64,000 nt of DNA from Pseudomonas sp. K2I15 (GCF_002204795.1 NZ_NIXO01000036.1:1-64000); one strand, 5' to 3'; positions 9,211 through 19,583 are shown, counted from the first letter of the stretch. Translations and numbers: made by a program. The notes: generated by a model not told the origin, from the sequence alone.

Positions 9211-9417
9211 GTGGTTTTTGCCCAATCGTTGTTGTTTTGCGAGTGACTTGCAGTTTTGTCATTGGGCGGGGGTTGGACAAACGATTTATTGACGAGGGTA
9301 ACGTGCGAAAAATGCAGGTTAGTGGCTGATCCGCATTAATGACCCGGGTCTGAGTCTGTATTGTTCCCCCAGTACTTCCTACAGTGCCGCCCACTTGGAA
9401 CCGTGGGAGGACTAAGC

Positions 9418-10844
<1,427 letters not shown>

Positions 10845-10845
<1 letters not shown>

Positions 10846-11066
10846 TGTGGGAGGTAGTGTTGAACCTGGCGGCGGTGATCGGCCTGTATGGTGCCGTGGA
10901 GTATTGCTTACGGGGTCAGTCGAGGGAGAGCCTGGATGAGGCCAGCCTGATTCCGTTTGCCGATGACCCGGAAGTGGCGCGGCGGGTGGCGTTGGCCACG
11001 GGCAAGCAGGTCAACGCGGTGGTGCCTGAGGAAACAAAGCAGGACTGGGGCAATGTAGAGATCTAA
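10845..11066 (+). CDS. Small membrane protein coupled to orphan ccoN
   Basis: A 73-residue protein. Its ATG overlaps the ccoN stop (TGATG), indicating translational coupling. It has one N-terminal hydrophobic segment (VVLNLAAVIGLYGAVEY) and a charged soluble tail. Size and topology recall CcoQ-like accessory subunits, but there is no clear sequence match to CcoQ that I can assert. Its position points to assembly or stability of the CcoN isoform. A REPIN follows directly. Confidence 0.75.
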
Positions 11067-11068
11067 TT

Positions 11069-11156
11069 GTGGGAGCGGGCTTGCTCGCGAATGCGGTGGT
11101 TCAGTCAACATATCCAGCGACTGACACACCGCTTTCGCGAACAAGCCCGCTCCCAC
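11069..11156. repeat. REPIN, second copy
   Basis: Arms GTGGGAGCGGGCTTGCTCGC and reverse complement, with a spacer containing CAGTCAACATATCC and GCGACTGA. It matches the element at 3435-3525 in arms, spacing and most of the spacer, so the whole ~90-base pair, not only the hairpin tip, is the repeated unit. Confidence 0.9.
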
Positions 11157-11176
11157 ACAAGCACCACATTGAGCGA

Positions 11177-11671
11177 CTAGCCGCGCTCGCGGGGAATCAG
11201 GCTCTGCAACTGCAAGGCCAGGAAGTTGGCATCGAAGCCGAAGGTATCCGGGTCTTTCAGGCCGTTGGTTTTCTTCCACAGCCAGTCGTTTTTCCCTGGC
11301 AGCAACACCAGGGAAATGCTGCCGTAACGCGCGGCGGTCAAGCCCATCACCGACAGCGAGATCAAGCCCCCAGCGCCCATCACATCCGGTACAAACTCCA
11401 CCGGCTTGCCGGCGATATGGATGGTCAGTTTTTCGGTCTTGAAGGTGGAGGTCTCCACCGGCACGCTGGGGCCGCAAGCCACATAAGCCTCGCGCTGCAC
11501 TTCCAGCAAGCCGACGGTCTTCACCGGTTCCAGCCACTGCTCAATCTGGCCGAACAACTCGCCGATCTTCTGTGCCCAATGGGCCGACTGCACTTCGAAC
11601 TGCTGCTTCTTGTGGGCTTCGCTGTCGGCGTAATGACGAAGCATCTCGCCCAGTTGTTGTACATCGTCCAT
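11177..11671 (-). CDS. Conserved hypothetical protein
   Basis: A 164-residue soluble protein using the ATG at 11671, preceded by AAGGAAC. The first ~45 residues are charged and helical (LRHYADSEAHKKQQ). The rest looks like a mixed alpha/beta domain with TFKTEKLTIHIAGKPVEFVP and YGSISLVLLPGKNDWLWKK. There is no signal peptide or membrane segment. I do not recognise the family and assign no function. It is divergent from the racemase gene, with about 126 bases between starts. Confidence 0.75.
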   Translation of the reverse strand: MDDVQQLGEMLRHYADSEAHKKQQFEVQSAHWAQKIGELFGQIEQWLEPVKTVGLLEVQREAYVACGPSVPVETSTFKTEKLTIHIAGKPVEFVPDVMGAGGLISLSVMGLTAARYGSISLVLLPGKNDWLWKKTNGLKDPDTFGFDANFLALQLQSLIPRERG

Positions 11672-11797
11672 TGCCGTGTTCCTTGGGTGACCCATGTTGC
11701 GAGCCTTGATCATGGCAGATGCCGCACACCGGCGTATGACTAAAGCGCAGCGCTTGGGTAATGTGATGCCCTCGCCCGACCATTTCAGGAGCATCGC

Positions 11798-12493
11798 ATG
11801 CGCACCATCGGCCTTATCGGCGGCATGAGCTGGGAGTCCAGCGCCGAGTATTACCGCATCATCAACCAAAGCGTGCGCGACCAGCTCGGGCCCCTGCGCT
11901 CGGCACGACTGTTGATGTACAGCGTCGACTTCGGCCCGGTGGAACAGGCCCAGCACGCCGGGCGCTGGGACGACGCGGCGCTGATCCTGGAAGATGCCGC
12001 TCGCCGGCTTCAAGCCGGTGGCGCCGAATGCATCGTGCTGTGTACCAACACCATGCACCTGGTGGCACCGCGCATCGAAGCGGCGGTGTCCATACCGTTT
12101 CTACATATTGCAGACGCCGCCGGCGCCGCAGCGGTCGAGGCCGGCACCCTGGCCGTGGGCCTGCTGGGCACTGCATTTACCATGGAACAGGAGTTTCTCA
12201 AATCGCGCCTGGCGGCCCAGGGGTTGACCGTGCTGGTGCCCGATGCAGACGAGCGCCAGGCCGTGCACCGGATCATTTATGAGGAGTTGTGTGTCGGGGT
12301 GATCAGCGACGCGTCACGCCAGGTGTACCAGCGGGTAATCGAGTCCCTGGCGGCGCGCGGCGCCCAGGCCATCATCCTCGGCTGTACGGAAATCAGCTTG
12401 TTGATCAAGCCGCAGCACAGCGACCTGCCGTTGCTGGACACCACCGAGCTGCATGCGCAGGCTGCGGTGGCGTTTGCCTTGCAGGACGCCTAG
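11798..12493 (+). CDS. Aspartate/glutamate racemase family protein (YgeA-like)
   Basis: A 231-residue protein of the cofactor-independent Asp/Glu racemase family. The N-terminal motif is TIGLIGGMSWESSAEYY. The two catalytic cysteines lie in VLCTNTMH (about residue 83) and LGCTEIS (about residue 193), both followed by Thr as expected. Length and motifs fit the YgeA-type broad-spectrum amino-acid racemases. AGGAGC precedes the ATG. The last four bases overlap the end of the convergent acetyltransferase gene. Confidence 0.9.
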   Translation: MRTIGLIGGMSWESSAEYYRIINQSVRDQLGPLRSARLLMYSVDFGPVEQAQHAGRWDDAALILEDAARRLQAGGAECIVLCTNTMHLVAPRIEAAVSIPFLHIADAAGAAAVEAGTLAVGLLGTAFTMEQEFLKSRLAAQGLTVLVPDADERQAVHRIIYEELCVGVISDASRQVYQRVIESLAARGAQAIILGCTEISLLIKPQHSDLPLLDTTELHAQAAVAFALQDA

Positions 12494-13002
12494 GCGGGCC
12501 TGCGGATGCGCGCCATGGTCAGGGTGTCGACGAATGCGCCGTCACGCACCGCGTAATCGCGCAGCCGGCCTTCAGTCTCGAAGCCGAACTTGTGGTACAG
12601 GCGGTGAGCGGCTTCGTTGTCGGCGTACACCGTCAGTTCCACCCGGTGCAGGTTCATCCAGTTATCCGCCACCTCCAGCGCCGCGCCCAGCAGCCGGGAG
12701 CCCACACCCTTGCCCTGCCAGGCGGTGGCAACGCCCATGCCGAAGGAGCCGACATGGCTTTGGCGCACGCGCGAGTACTGTTCCAGGCCAAGCTGGCCGA
12801 TGACCTCGCCTGCATGCAACGCCACCAGTTGTAGCCGCCGCTCGTTGTCTTGCACCAGACGTTTGCGCCACGCCTCGGCCGACTGGAAAGGCATTTGCAG
12901 CACCTGACGGCATACAGCCGGTTCGTTGTAGAGCGCAGCGACGCCTTCAAGGTGGGCCTCGGTGAAGCGCGTGATGACGATTTTGGGTTCAGGTGTGTGC
13001 AT
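12490..13002 (-). CDS. GNAT family N-acetyltransferase (YhhY-like)
   Basis: A 170-residue GNAT protein using the ATG at 13002, with AAGGA upstream. The acetyl-CoA loop WQGKGVGSRLL is near 98-108. ELTVYADNEAAHRLYHKFGFE is the usual beta5-alpha4 region, and the C-terminal EGRLRDYAVRDGAFVDTLTM closely follows E. coli YhhY, which acetylates amino acids such as Met and Phe. The start follows the HNH gene stop by 37 bases on the same strand, so read-through from the ptuAB unit is possible, although the function is probably unrelated. Confidence 0.88.
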   Translation of the reverse strand: MHTPEPKIVITRFTEAHLEGVAALYNEPAVCRQVLQMPFQSAEAWRKRLVQDNERRLQLVALHAGEVIGQLGLEQYSRVRQSHVGSFGMGVATAWQGKGVGSRLLGAALEVADNWMNLHRVELTVYADNEAAHRLYHKFGFETEGRLRDYAVRDGAFVDTLTMARIRRPA

Positions 13003-13039
13003 GGTGTTTCGTCCTTGGAACGATGGTTGGAAGAGCAGA

Positions 13040-13759
13040 TTAGCGGCGTTGCTGCCCCCGCATTCGGGCGGCGCGTTTCTCAAGACGCTCGGCGTGAAGC
13101 TCGGCCTGTTGTTTCAGCGCCTGGCAATATTCTGGAAGGCGGTTGTGCGCGTCCGGGGTGCTGACCTCTGCGGCCAGGCGCCGGGCCATCGCAGCAGATA
13201 AGTCGTTGCCGCGAGGTTTGAGGCTCCCCCTGATGACCGCCGCTCGGCTATTTACCAACGTTGGATGGTTAAGTTTCAGCACATCAACAGTGGCAACACC
13301 TTCTGGCGTCAGCCCTTCAACCGTCCCATCGCTGGAAAAACGAAAATGGCGCTCTGCATTGGACTGCAGAGGCGAAACAAACGGCTTTTGATCCGGGTCG
13401 TAGGCCTTTTTCTCTACTGCGCCGTAACCACAGGCCGTATCCGTTTGACTGGGCGGAAAACAGGCCAGCATGTTGCTGTAGGCAATGCTTTCATCCTTGT
13501 GTGCTTCCTGCGGCAGGATGTGTTCGATATGACAACTGAATACCATCTGCTGCCCCTGCGCCTGGCATTCGCCAGCAGTTTTCAGGCGCCGCAGGGTGTA
13601 CGCACACAGGTGGAACTGCTCCAGCACAAGTGCTTTACGAACGGGCTCGCCGGGGAAACTGCTGCCTTTGCCGTAAAACAGGTTCTGTGGGGTGTCTTTG
13701 TTTGCGATTCGCCTGTCAATCAACTCGCGGGGCTCTGCGCCCTTTTTGATTGACCTCAC
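13040..13759 (-). CDS. ptuB: HNH endonuclease-like protein PtuB (Septu-type defence)
   Basis: A 239-residue protein with the HNH pattern of the TIGR02646/PtuB family: LCAYT near 51-55, HIEHILPQ at 77-84, YSNML around N96, then Cys100 and CG at 110-111. The remainder is helical with a basic C-terminus. It starts with GTG, whose last two bases form the TGA stop of the upstream ATPase (GTGA overlap), so the two are translated together. An ATPase plus such an HNH protein is the composition of the Septu antiphage system, and of the effector pair of some retrons, in which the nuclease is held by the ATPase until phage infection. No reverse transcriptase is adjacent. Function is inferred from family and pairing. 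Confidence 0.85.
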   Translation of the reverse strand: MRSIKKGAEPRELIDRRIANKDTPQNLFYGKGSSFPGEPVRKALVLEQFHLCAYTLRRLKTAGECQAQGQQMVFSCHIEHILPQEAHKDESIAYSNMLACFPPSQTDTACGYGAVEKKAYDPDQKPFVSPLQSNAERHFRFSSDGTVEGLTPEGVATVDVLKLNHPTLVNSRAAVIRGSLKPRGNDLSAAMARRLAAEVSTPDAHNRLPEYCQALKQQAELHAERLEKRAARMRGQQRR

Positions 13760-15030
13760 GCCTCGCCCCCTTCAGTCCACCTCAGGGAATCGATGCTGGC
13801 CTGGACCTCAAGGATGTCAGGAATATCACCGACTTTTTTACGCAGCTGTTCGAGTTTGACGTGAGCAGCGTCCAACTCATCGTCATCCAGGTCGCGGTGA
13901 ATTTTCTTGAGCTGCAGGCTCACTTCCTGATTCTGCGCAAAACCGCCCATCAACTCTTCTACAACTTCACCGCTTCGAAGCCCCAACGAGCGCTCGGGAT
14001 GCCCGATGTACTTGCCATCCTTGAGCAGCATGATTGCATTGGCCGGGAGCTCACCCAGTATTTGCGGGGAGTGAGTGGTGATGATGAACTGGCAGTTAGG
14101 GAATGTTTTTTCAAGTTTGGCAACAACGGTACGCTGCCATCCTGGGTGGAGGTGTAAGTCCAGTTCATCGATGAGGACAACACCCTTCCCATTCAGAGGG
14201 TCCGCTACCTCGCGATTGAGCAAGGTCAGCCTTCGAGCCAAATCTCCGACCATCGCAAGAAGGCACTTTTCACCATCCGAAAGCTGCAAAACATTGAACT
14301 CAAGGTTTCCTTTCAGAACCGTCATTCTTAGAGCAGGCTTGCGACGAACCCTGACATCCTTGAAGCCGGTGAATGTTTCAATTGCTCTGCGGACAGCAGA
14401 AAGCTCAGGGTCGCGATAACCTGGAATATCCCGACTATTTTCGTTTTCAAGGTCCTCCTGATTGCGAAACCAGATAAAGAACCTTTTGAAATCGGCGCCC
14501 CCATGGCCGAGCGCGTCGTCATAGCCTTCAGCAATAGCATTTACAAGATTCTCGCGAACGCGCAACGGCACATCCAGAACAGCCCGGTGAACGTCGTAAT
14601 ACACGGCTAATGGCAGCTCAATAGGCTCACCGCCGATAAACTCATACTGGCCTATACCGTATTCAACGCTATCAGCGGCTTCGTTTAAGCGTGATAGGTC
14701 ACTACTTCGTTCACTGGAATGCTTACCCGCTTTACGATTTAGAGCTATAGCCCAATCGACCTCATAACTCTCAAAAAGCCTAGCCCAGACGTGCAAACGT
14801 GTGTATTCCGAGCCAAGTCGAATATCGTCCTTGGAGATCGCTCTTGACTTGGAAGCTTGCCCTATCATCCTCGCCGTCAAATTCGACAACGTAATCGCCA
14901 ACGCATCCAGAATCGAAGACTTGCCCACCCCGTTGACACCCACCAAAGCGACAGTCTTCTTGCCCTCGAAATCAAGCTCGATATGTTCGATGCCACGGAA
15001 ATTGACGAGAGTAAAACGCTTGATCTGCAT
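13756..15030 (-). CDS. ptuA: AAA/ABC-type ATPase PtuA (Septu-type defence)
   Basis: A 424-residue ATPase of the overcoming-lysogenization-defect/RecF-like ABC class, using the ATG at 15030 with GGAAG upstream. Walker A is GVNGVGKSS at 31-39, the signature LSDGEK at 250-255, Walker B VVLIDELDLHLHPGW at 284-298, and the H-loop TTHSPQ at 318-323. A ~200-residue insertion lies between Walker A and the signature. It overlaps ptuB by three bases. AT content is visibly higher than in the flanking glycerate kinase gene, fitting acquisition by transfer. In Septu, PtuA is the sensor/regulator of the PtuB nuclease; that role here is inferred. Confidence 0.88.
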   Translation of the reverse strand: MQIKRFTLVNFRGIEHIELDFEGKKTVALVGVNGVGKSSILDALAITLSNLTARMIGQASKSRAISKDDIRLGSEYTRLHVWARLFESYEVDWAIALNRKAGKHSSERSSDLSRLNEAADSVEYGIGQYEFIGGEPIELPLAVYYDVHRAVLDVPLRVRENLVNAIAEGYDDALGHGGADFKRFFIWFRNQEDLENENSRDIPGYRDPELSAVRRAIETFTGFKDVRVRRKPALRMTVLKGNLEFNVLQLSDGEKCLLAMVGDLARRLTLLNREVADPLNGKGVVLIDELDLHLHPGWQRTVVAKLEKTFPNCQFIITTHSPQILGELPANAIMLLKDGKYIGHPERSLGLRSGEVVEELMGGFAQNQEVSLQLKKIHRDLDDDELDAAHVKLEQLRKKVGDIPDILEVQASIDSLRWTEGGEA

Positions 15031-15083
15031 GATCGGCTTCCAACGTGTCCGGCCAGAGGGGCCAGTCTTCAAAGTAAGCAACG

Positions 15084-15112
15084 ATCATAGTAATTATCGA
15101 CAGCCCTGTCAC
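15084..15112 (-). promoter_or_regulatory. Putative sigma70 promoter of ptuAB
   Basis: On the minus strand GTGACA (15112-15107) is followed after exactly 17 bases by TATGAT (15089-15084), close to the consensus TTGACA-N17-TATAAT. It lies 54 bases upstream of the ptuA ATG, in the gap between the glycerate kinase stop and ptuA, so the defence pair appears to have its own promoter. Confidence 0.55.
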
Positions 15113-15132
15113 GGTACAGTCGGTTGTCTCTA

Positions 15133-16275
15133 TCAATCCCTCCGCGCCGCCAGGCGCCAAACCCGGGCAATGTCCGAGGCCCGCTCGCGCAACAGGCGCG
15201 GCGCCTCGCTGCAGGCCTGTTCCAGGGTAGTGGGACCCGACGGCAAGGCGAACGCAGCATCCACACCGTGGGCGTACATCTGCTCATAGCCATCGCCCAA
15301 CGTGCCGGCGATCACGATCACCGGTACGCTGTGCTGCTTGGCAATGCGCGCCACGCCAAACGGGGTTTTGCCGCGCAGGGTCTGTGCGTCGAAACGGCCT
15401 TCGCCGGTGATGACGAGATCAGCACCGCGCACCGCGTTTTCGAGCCCCACCAGTTCGGCAACCACTTCAACGCCTGCACGAAATTGCGCGCCAAGGAACG
15501 CCTTGGCGGCGAAACCCAAGCCACCGGCGGCGCCGCTGCCGGGTTCGTCACGTACGTCTTTGGGCAATACCTTGGCGCAGTGATCGGCAAAATGACCGAG
15601 GGCAGCATCCAGTTGTTCGACTTGCTGTGGATTGGCACCTTTTTGCGGGCCAAAAATCGCCGAGGCGCCGTGGGGGCCGCACAGCGGGTTGTTCACGTCA
15701 GCGGCGATTTCGAAACGCACCTGGGCCAGCCGTGGGTCCAGTTGCCCGAGGCTGATGCGCGACAGTTTGGCCAGTGCCAGGCCGCCAAGTGGCAATGCGG
15801 CGCCCTCGGCATCAAACAATTGCACGCCGAGGGCGAGCATCGCACCGGAGCCGCCGTCGTTGGTTGCGCTGCCGCCAATCGCCAAAATGATGCGCTGGGC
15901 GCCGGCATCCAGGGCGGCACGGATCAGTTCGCCGGTGCCAAAAGTGCTGCTGGAACAGGCATCACGTTTACCCGGCGGCACCCGCTGCAGGCCGCTGGCT
16001 TCGGCCATTTCGATGATTGCGGTGTGGCTCTCGGCCAACCAGCCCCAATGCGCATCGACACTGGCGCCCAACGGCCCTTGCACGCGGGTGGTGCGCAATT
16101 CGCCCTGGCAGGCGGCGAGTACCGACTCCACCGTGCCTTCACCACCGTCCGCCATCGGGCACTTGACCAACTCGGCGTCGGGCCACACCGCGGCCAACCC
16201 CTCGGCGATGGCATCCGCCACGCCTTCAGCACTCAGGCTGTCCTTGAACGAGTCGGGGGCGATGATGATTTTCAT
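15133..16275 (-). CDS. garK: Glycerate kinase (GarK/GlxK type)
   Basis: A 380-residue kinase using the ATG at 16275 with GGAG upstream. Family marks are MKIIIAPDSFKDSLSA at the N-terminus, CPMADGGEGT near 40, AIGGSATNDGG near 127-137, and ITGEGRFDAQT near 283-293. It converts D-glycerate to 2-phosphoglycerate, the last step of glucarate/galactarate and glyoxylate-derived glycerate use. It lies 91 bases behind cdaR on the same strand, a common arrangement in which CdaR controls sugar-diacid genes. Confidence 0.93.
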   Translation of the reverse strand: MKIIIAPDSFKDSLSAEGVADAIAEGLAAVWPDAELVKCPMADGGEGTVESVLAACQGELRTTRVQGPLGASVDAHWGWLAESHTAIIEMAEASGLQRVPPGKRDACSSSTFGTGELIRAALDAGAQRIILAIGGSATNDGGSGAMLALGVQLFDAEGAALPLGGLALAKLSRISLGQLDPRLAQVRFEIAADVNNPLCGPHGASAIFGPQKGANPQQVEQLDAALGHFADHCAKVLPKDVRDEPGSGAAGGLGFAAKAFLGAQFRAGVEVVAELVGLENAVRGADLVITGEGRFDAQTLRGKTPFGVARIAKQHSVPVIVIAGTLGDGYEQMYAHGVDAAFALPSGPTTLEQACSEAPRLLRERASDIARVWRLAARRD

Positions 16276-16366
16276 GGGCTTTCTCCGGTTTTTATAACGC
16301 CCATGCTGCCAGTTGGCACCGGCAATAACGCCGGTCCATTGCACAAGAGTGGCTGGGGTTTGTTGT

Positions 16367-17473
16367 TCATTTCGACAAAGCTTGCGGCAATAACTGCACA
16401 CCGAGGTACAACGCGAGCATGCCGTCGAGGGTCAGCGGGTCGACGCCGCTCAGCTCGGCGATGCGCTCCATGCGGTAGCGCAGGCTGTTGCGGTGGATGC
16501 CCAGGGCATCGGCGCAGGCCTGGCTTTGGCCGTCGTGATCGCACCAACTGCGCAGGGTTGCCAACAACTGGCCGTTACTGTCCTTGGCCAGCACCTTGCG
16601 CAACGGGTTGAGCAGTTCGTCGAGGGCGTCGTCGTTACGGTGGCGCCAGAGCATCACCGGCAAGCGGTAGCGATTGAGGGTCAACAGCCGTGACCCTGGC
16701 AGCACATCGCGGCCATAGGCGAGCAAATCGCCGACTCGCCGGTAGCAACGGCGCAGCCCGGCCAGGCCGTCCGCTTGCCCGCCGACGGCGACCCGCAGGA
16801 TGTTCCAGCCCAGGCCGTCGAGTTTTTCCAGCAGGCGCGCGTTGTCGACTTGCACCGCCGCAGGCCGGCACCACAGCAGGGAAAACTGCGCGGAGCTGAC
16901 ACACCAACTGTCCGGGTAGCGTGAGGTCAGCCAGGCGCTGAGCGCCTCCGCCGACTGGCCGCTGCCCAGTTCAAACAGGTAGGGCGTGCGCGCCAGCTGC
17001 GGCTTGAGGCCCAGCTGCTGAGCTTCGTCTACCAGCCTCGGCGAGTCGCCGGTCTCGGCCAGCAGCAGCGCCAGCAGGTCATCGCAACGCTGGCGGCGCC
17101 ATTGCTGCTCGGCCTGCTGGTGGCGCTGGCTGACCAGCATTTCAGCGGTCATGCGCACCAGTTGGGCATAGGTGCGCAGCAATTCCGGTTCGCCGGTAAT
17201 GCCCAGCACGCCGATCAGGCGCTGGTCGTGCAGCAGCGGCAGGTTGATCCCGGGCTGCACGCCCTTGAGGTGCTTGGCGGTCTGGCTGTCGATCTCCACC
17301 ACTCGCACATTCGCCAACACCAGTTGCGCGCCTTCATGACGGGTGTTGATACGCTCGGGTTCGCCACTGCCCAGGATCAGGCCCTGGCTGTCCATGACGT
17401 TGACGTTATAGGGCAAGATCGCCATGGTGCGATTGACGATATCCTGCGCCAAGTCATGATCCAGCTCGAACAT
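16367..17473 (-). CDS. cdaR: Sugar diacid utilisation regulator CdaR
   Basis: A 368-residue regulator using the ATG at 17473 (AGGA upstream). An in-frame ATG at 17506 lacks a ribosome site. The N-terminal sugar-diacid recognition domain includes LAQDIVNRTMAI, NVMDSQGLILGSG and GVLGITGEPELLRTY. The C-terminal PucR-type helix-turn-helix has ADALGIHRNSLRYRMERIAELSG. CdaR activates glucarate, galactarate and glycerate catabolism when a diacid or glycerate binds. It is divergent from an MFS transporter with a 160-base regulatory gap and is followed by glycerate kinase. Confidence 0.92.
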   Translation of the reverse strand: MFELDHDLAQDIVNRTMAILPYNVNVMDSQGLILGSGEPERINTRHEGAQLVLANVRVVEIDSQTAKHLKGVQPGINLPLLHDQRLIGVLGITGEPELLRTYAQLVRMTAEMLVSQRHQQAEQQWRRQRCDDLLALLLAETGDSPRLVDEAQQLGLKPQLARTPYLFELGSGQSAEALSAWLTSRYPDSWCVSSAQFSLLWCRPAAVQVDNARLLEKLDGLGWNILRVAVGGQADGLAGLRRCYRRVGDLLAYGRDVLPGSRLLTLNRYRLPVMLWRHRNDDALDELLNPLRKVLAKDSNGQLLATLRSWCDHDGQSQACADALGIHRNSLRYRMERIAELSGVDPLTLDGMLALYLGVQLLPQALSK

Positions 17474-17633
17474 GGGGCTAAATTCCTGAAAAAAACGATT
17501 GTTCATAGGCACAGCGCAAACCATGCCTGACTGTGCGCGAGCACAAAGACAGCACCCCTTGAGGTGGCCGAGACTCATTGGGCGATCAACGTTACCCTCG
17601 CATCGCCAAAAATCATAATAAAGAGAGACTGCC

Positions 17634-18944
17634 ATGTCACAGAGCGCCGCTGTCACCCAGGCCAACGATGACGATAAAAACGCCGTATACAAGCGCATTA
17701 CCCTGCGCCTGATCCCCTTCATTTTCATCTGCTACCTGTTCAACTACCTCGACCGCGTCAACGTCGGCTTTGCCAAGTTGCAGATGCTCGATGCCCTCAA
17801 ATTCAGCGAGACCGTGTACGGCCTCGGTGCCGGGATCTTCTTTATCGGCTACGTGCTGTGCGGCGTGCCGAGCAACCTGGCGTTGACCAAGTTTGGTCCA
17901 AGGCGCTGGATTGCGCTGATGATGATCGTCTGGGGCACCTTGTCCACCTGCCTGCTGTTCGTCACCACGCCGACGCACTTCTACGGCTTGCGCCTGCTGA
18001 CCGGCGCGGCTGAAGCCGGGTTTTTCCCGGGCGTGGTGCTGTACCTCTCGCAGTGGTTCCCGACCTTCCGCCGTGGGCGGATCATGGCGCTGTTCATGTC
18101 GGCGATCCCGGTGTCCGGCTTGCTCGGCAGCCCGTTCTCCGGCTGGATCCTCAACCACTTCGCCGCCGGCCAAGGCGGGCTTGCGGGCTGGCAGTGGATG
18201 TTCCTGCTGCAAGGCATCCCGACGGTGATCCTCGGCGCCCTCGCCTACTTCCTGCTCAGCGACAGCTTTGCCAACGCCAAGTGGCTTACGCCCCATGAGC
18301 GCGCGGTGCTGGAAGCCGACCAGGCGACCGACCTCGCCAACAAGCCGAAAACCTCCAGCGACTCGCTGCTGGAAGTGTTCAAGAACCCGGCCATCTGGGC
18401 GTTCGGCCTGATCTACTTCTGCATCCAGAGCGGCGTGTACGCGATTAACTTCTGGCTGCCGTCGATCATCAAGAACATGGGCTTCAGCGATAACCTGGTG
18501 ATTGGCTGGCTGAGTGCAATCCCGTATCTGTTGGCGGCGGTGTTCATGCTGCTGGTGGGCCGCTCTGCCGACTTGCGCAAGGAGCGCCGCTGGCACTTGG
18601 TAGTGCCGATGTTGATGGGCGCGATCGGGCTGGTAATTGCGGTGAACTTTGCGACCACGCCAGCGATTGCGATCCTCGGCCTGACCATCGCGACCATGGG
18701 CGCCCTCACCGGCCTGCCGATGTTCTGGCCGGTGCCCACCGCCATGCTCAGCGCCGGCGCTGCGGCGGGAGGCCTGGCGTTGATCAACTCCATGGGCCAG
18801 ATGGCGGGCTTCCTCAGCCCGTATATCGTCGGGTTTGTGAAGGATGCCACCGGGTCTACGGACCTGGCGTTGTACTTGCTGGCGGCGGTGATTGTCGCGG
18901 GCAGTGTGCTGGCGTTGCGGATGACCCGGACACTCAAGGCCTGA
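17634..18944 (+). CDS. MFS transporter, anion:cation symporter (ACS) family
   Basis: A 436-residue, 12-TM transporter. The first segment FIFICYLFNYLDRVNVGFAK is the characteristic start of the ACS family (tartrate TtuB, glucarate GudP, phthalate carriers). AEAGFFPGVVLYLSQWFP in TM4 is also family-typical, and the central loop is charged. Divergent transcription from cdaR suggests that it imports a sugar diacid or glycerate. AAGAGAG lies just before the ATG, and a terminator follows at 18956. Confidence 0.9.
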   Translation: MSQSAAVTQANDDDKNAVYKRITLRLIPFIFICYLFNYLDRVNVGFAKLQMLDALKFSETVYGLGAGIFFIGYVLCGVPSNLALTKFGPRRWIALMMIVWGTLSTCLLFVTTPTHFYGLRLLTGAAEAGFFPGVVLYLSQWFPTFRRGRIMALFMSAIPVSGLLGSPFSGWILNHFAAGQGGLAGWQWMFLLQGIPTVILGALAYFLLSDSFANAKWLTPHERAVLEADQATDLANKPKTSSDSLLEVFKNPAIWAFGLIYFCIQSGVYAINFWLPSIIKNMGFSDNLVIGWLSAIPYLLAAVFMLLVGRSADLRKERRWHLVVPMLMGAIGLVIAVNFATTPAIAILGLTIATMGALTGLPMFWPVPTAMLSAGAAAGGLALINSMGQMAGFLSPYIVGFVKDATGSTDLALYLLAAVIVAGSVLALRMTRTLKA

Positions 18945-18955
18945 CATCAAGGCAA

Positions 18956-18996
18956 ACCGGCGCTGTTGATATCCATGACGGCGCCGGTGTTTTTAT
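18956..18996 (+). terminator. Rho-independent-like terminator after the ACS transporter
   Basis: ACCGGCGC (18956-18963) pairs with GCGCCGGT (18981-18988), followed by GTTTTTATAT. The 17-base loop is long, so efficiency is uncertain. Confidence 0.6.
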
Positions 18997-19175
18997 ATTC
19001 AAAACGCCGCCGGACACCCGTATTAAGTTCAACGCAAAGTCCAAGTAACAAACAGGCTACAAAACTTACTTAACCTTTACTCTGGCGCCGCGTAATCCCA
19101 TCAAAAAGCACTGTCTGAAACGTATGCCCGGGAATATTATTAAAACCGGTTCGATGCATAAGTAGAGGACTTGTC

Positions 19176-19517
19176 ATGATCAGTCGACTCTCAAAAATGA
19201 ACGTAGCCCTCGTGCTGATTGCCACCCTCGCCATGGCAGGGCAGGCAGAAGCCCGTGGTGGGTACGGCTATGGATGGGGTCACGGTGGCTACCGTGGTGG
19301 TTGGGGCTGGGGTGGTCCGGCTCTACTGGGTGCCGTGGTCGGTGGTCTCGTAGTGGGCTCGGTCGTCGCCAACTCCCAACCTCCGGTGTACGTGCAACAA
19401 CCGGTTTACGTGCAACCGCAGCCGGTGTACATCCAGCAGGCACCGCCGGTTTACTACCAGGCGCCACCTCCAGGCTACTACTACCCGCCACAGCCGGTTC
19501 CGGCGCCGCGTTATTAA
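19176..19517 (+). CDS. Small secreted Gly/Tyr/Pro-rich protein
   Basis: A 113-residue protein. It has a signal peptide (residues ~1-26, VALVLIATLAMAGQAEA), a Gly/Tyr/Trp-rich stretch (RGGYGYGWGHGGYRGGWGWG), a glycine-zipper-like hydrophobic segment (LLGAVVGGLVVGSVVA) and a C-terminal Pro/Tyr/Gln tail of degenerate PPVYVQQ/PVYIQQ repeats. Such proteins are envelope-associated in pseudomonads, but the function is not established. AGAGGAC precedes the ATG and a terminator follows directly. Confidence 0.85.
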   Translation: MISRLSKMNVALVLIATLAMAGQAEARGGYGYGWGHGGYRGGWGWGGPALLGAVVGGLVVGSVVANSQPPVYVQQPVYVQPQPVYIQQAPPVYYQAPPPGYYYPPQPVPAPRY

Positions 19518-19552
19518 GCGCGAGCAGGTGATCAAGAATGTTGCAAGTGACG

Positions 19553-19583
19553 CAGGTCCCACCTGAAAGCGGGACCTGTTTTG
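19553..19583 (+). terminator. Rho-independent terminator
   Basis: CAGGTCCC (19553-19560) pairs with GGGACCTG (19571-19578), followed by TTTTG. It lies after the Gly-rich protein gene and before the convergent SDR gene. Confidence 0.75.

Noticed and set aside
9290..9417. FNR/Anr box upstream of orphan ccoN
   Set aside because: TTGAC-GAGG-GTAAC at about 9288 matches only one half of TTGAT-N4-ATCAA; not convincing.
13595..13607. CAYT instead of CAYC in the HNH protein as a broken nuclease
   Set aside because: The core HIEH, Asn and later Cys residues are present, and Thr at this position appears compatible with PtuB-type members, so inactivation is not supported.
13040..15132. Retron with PtuAB effectors
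   Set aside because: No reverse transcriptase gene is adjacent, and only about 100 bases separate ptuA from the glycerate kinase gene, too little for an RT and msr/msd.
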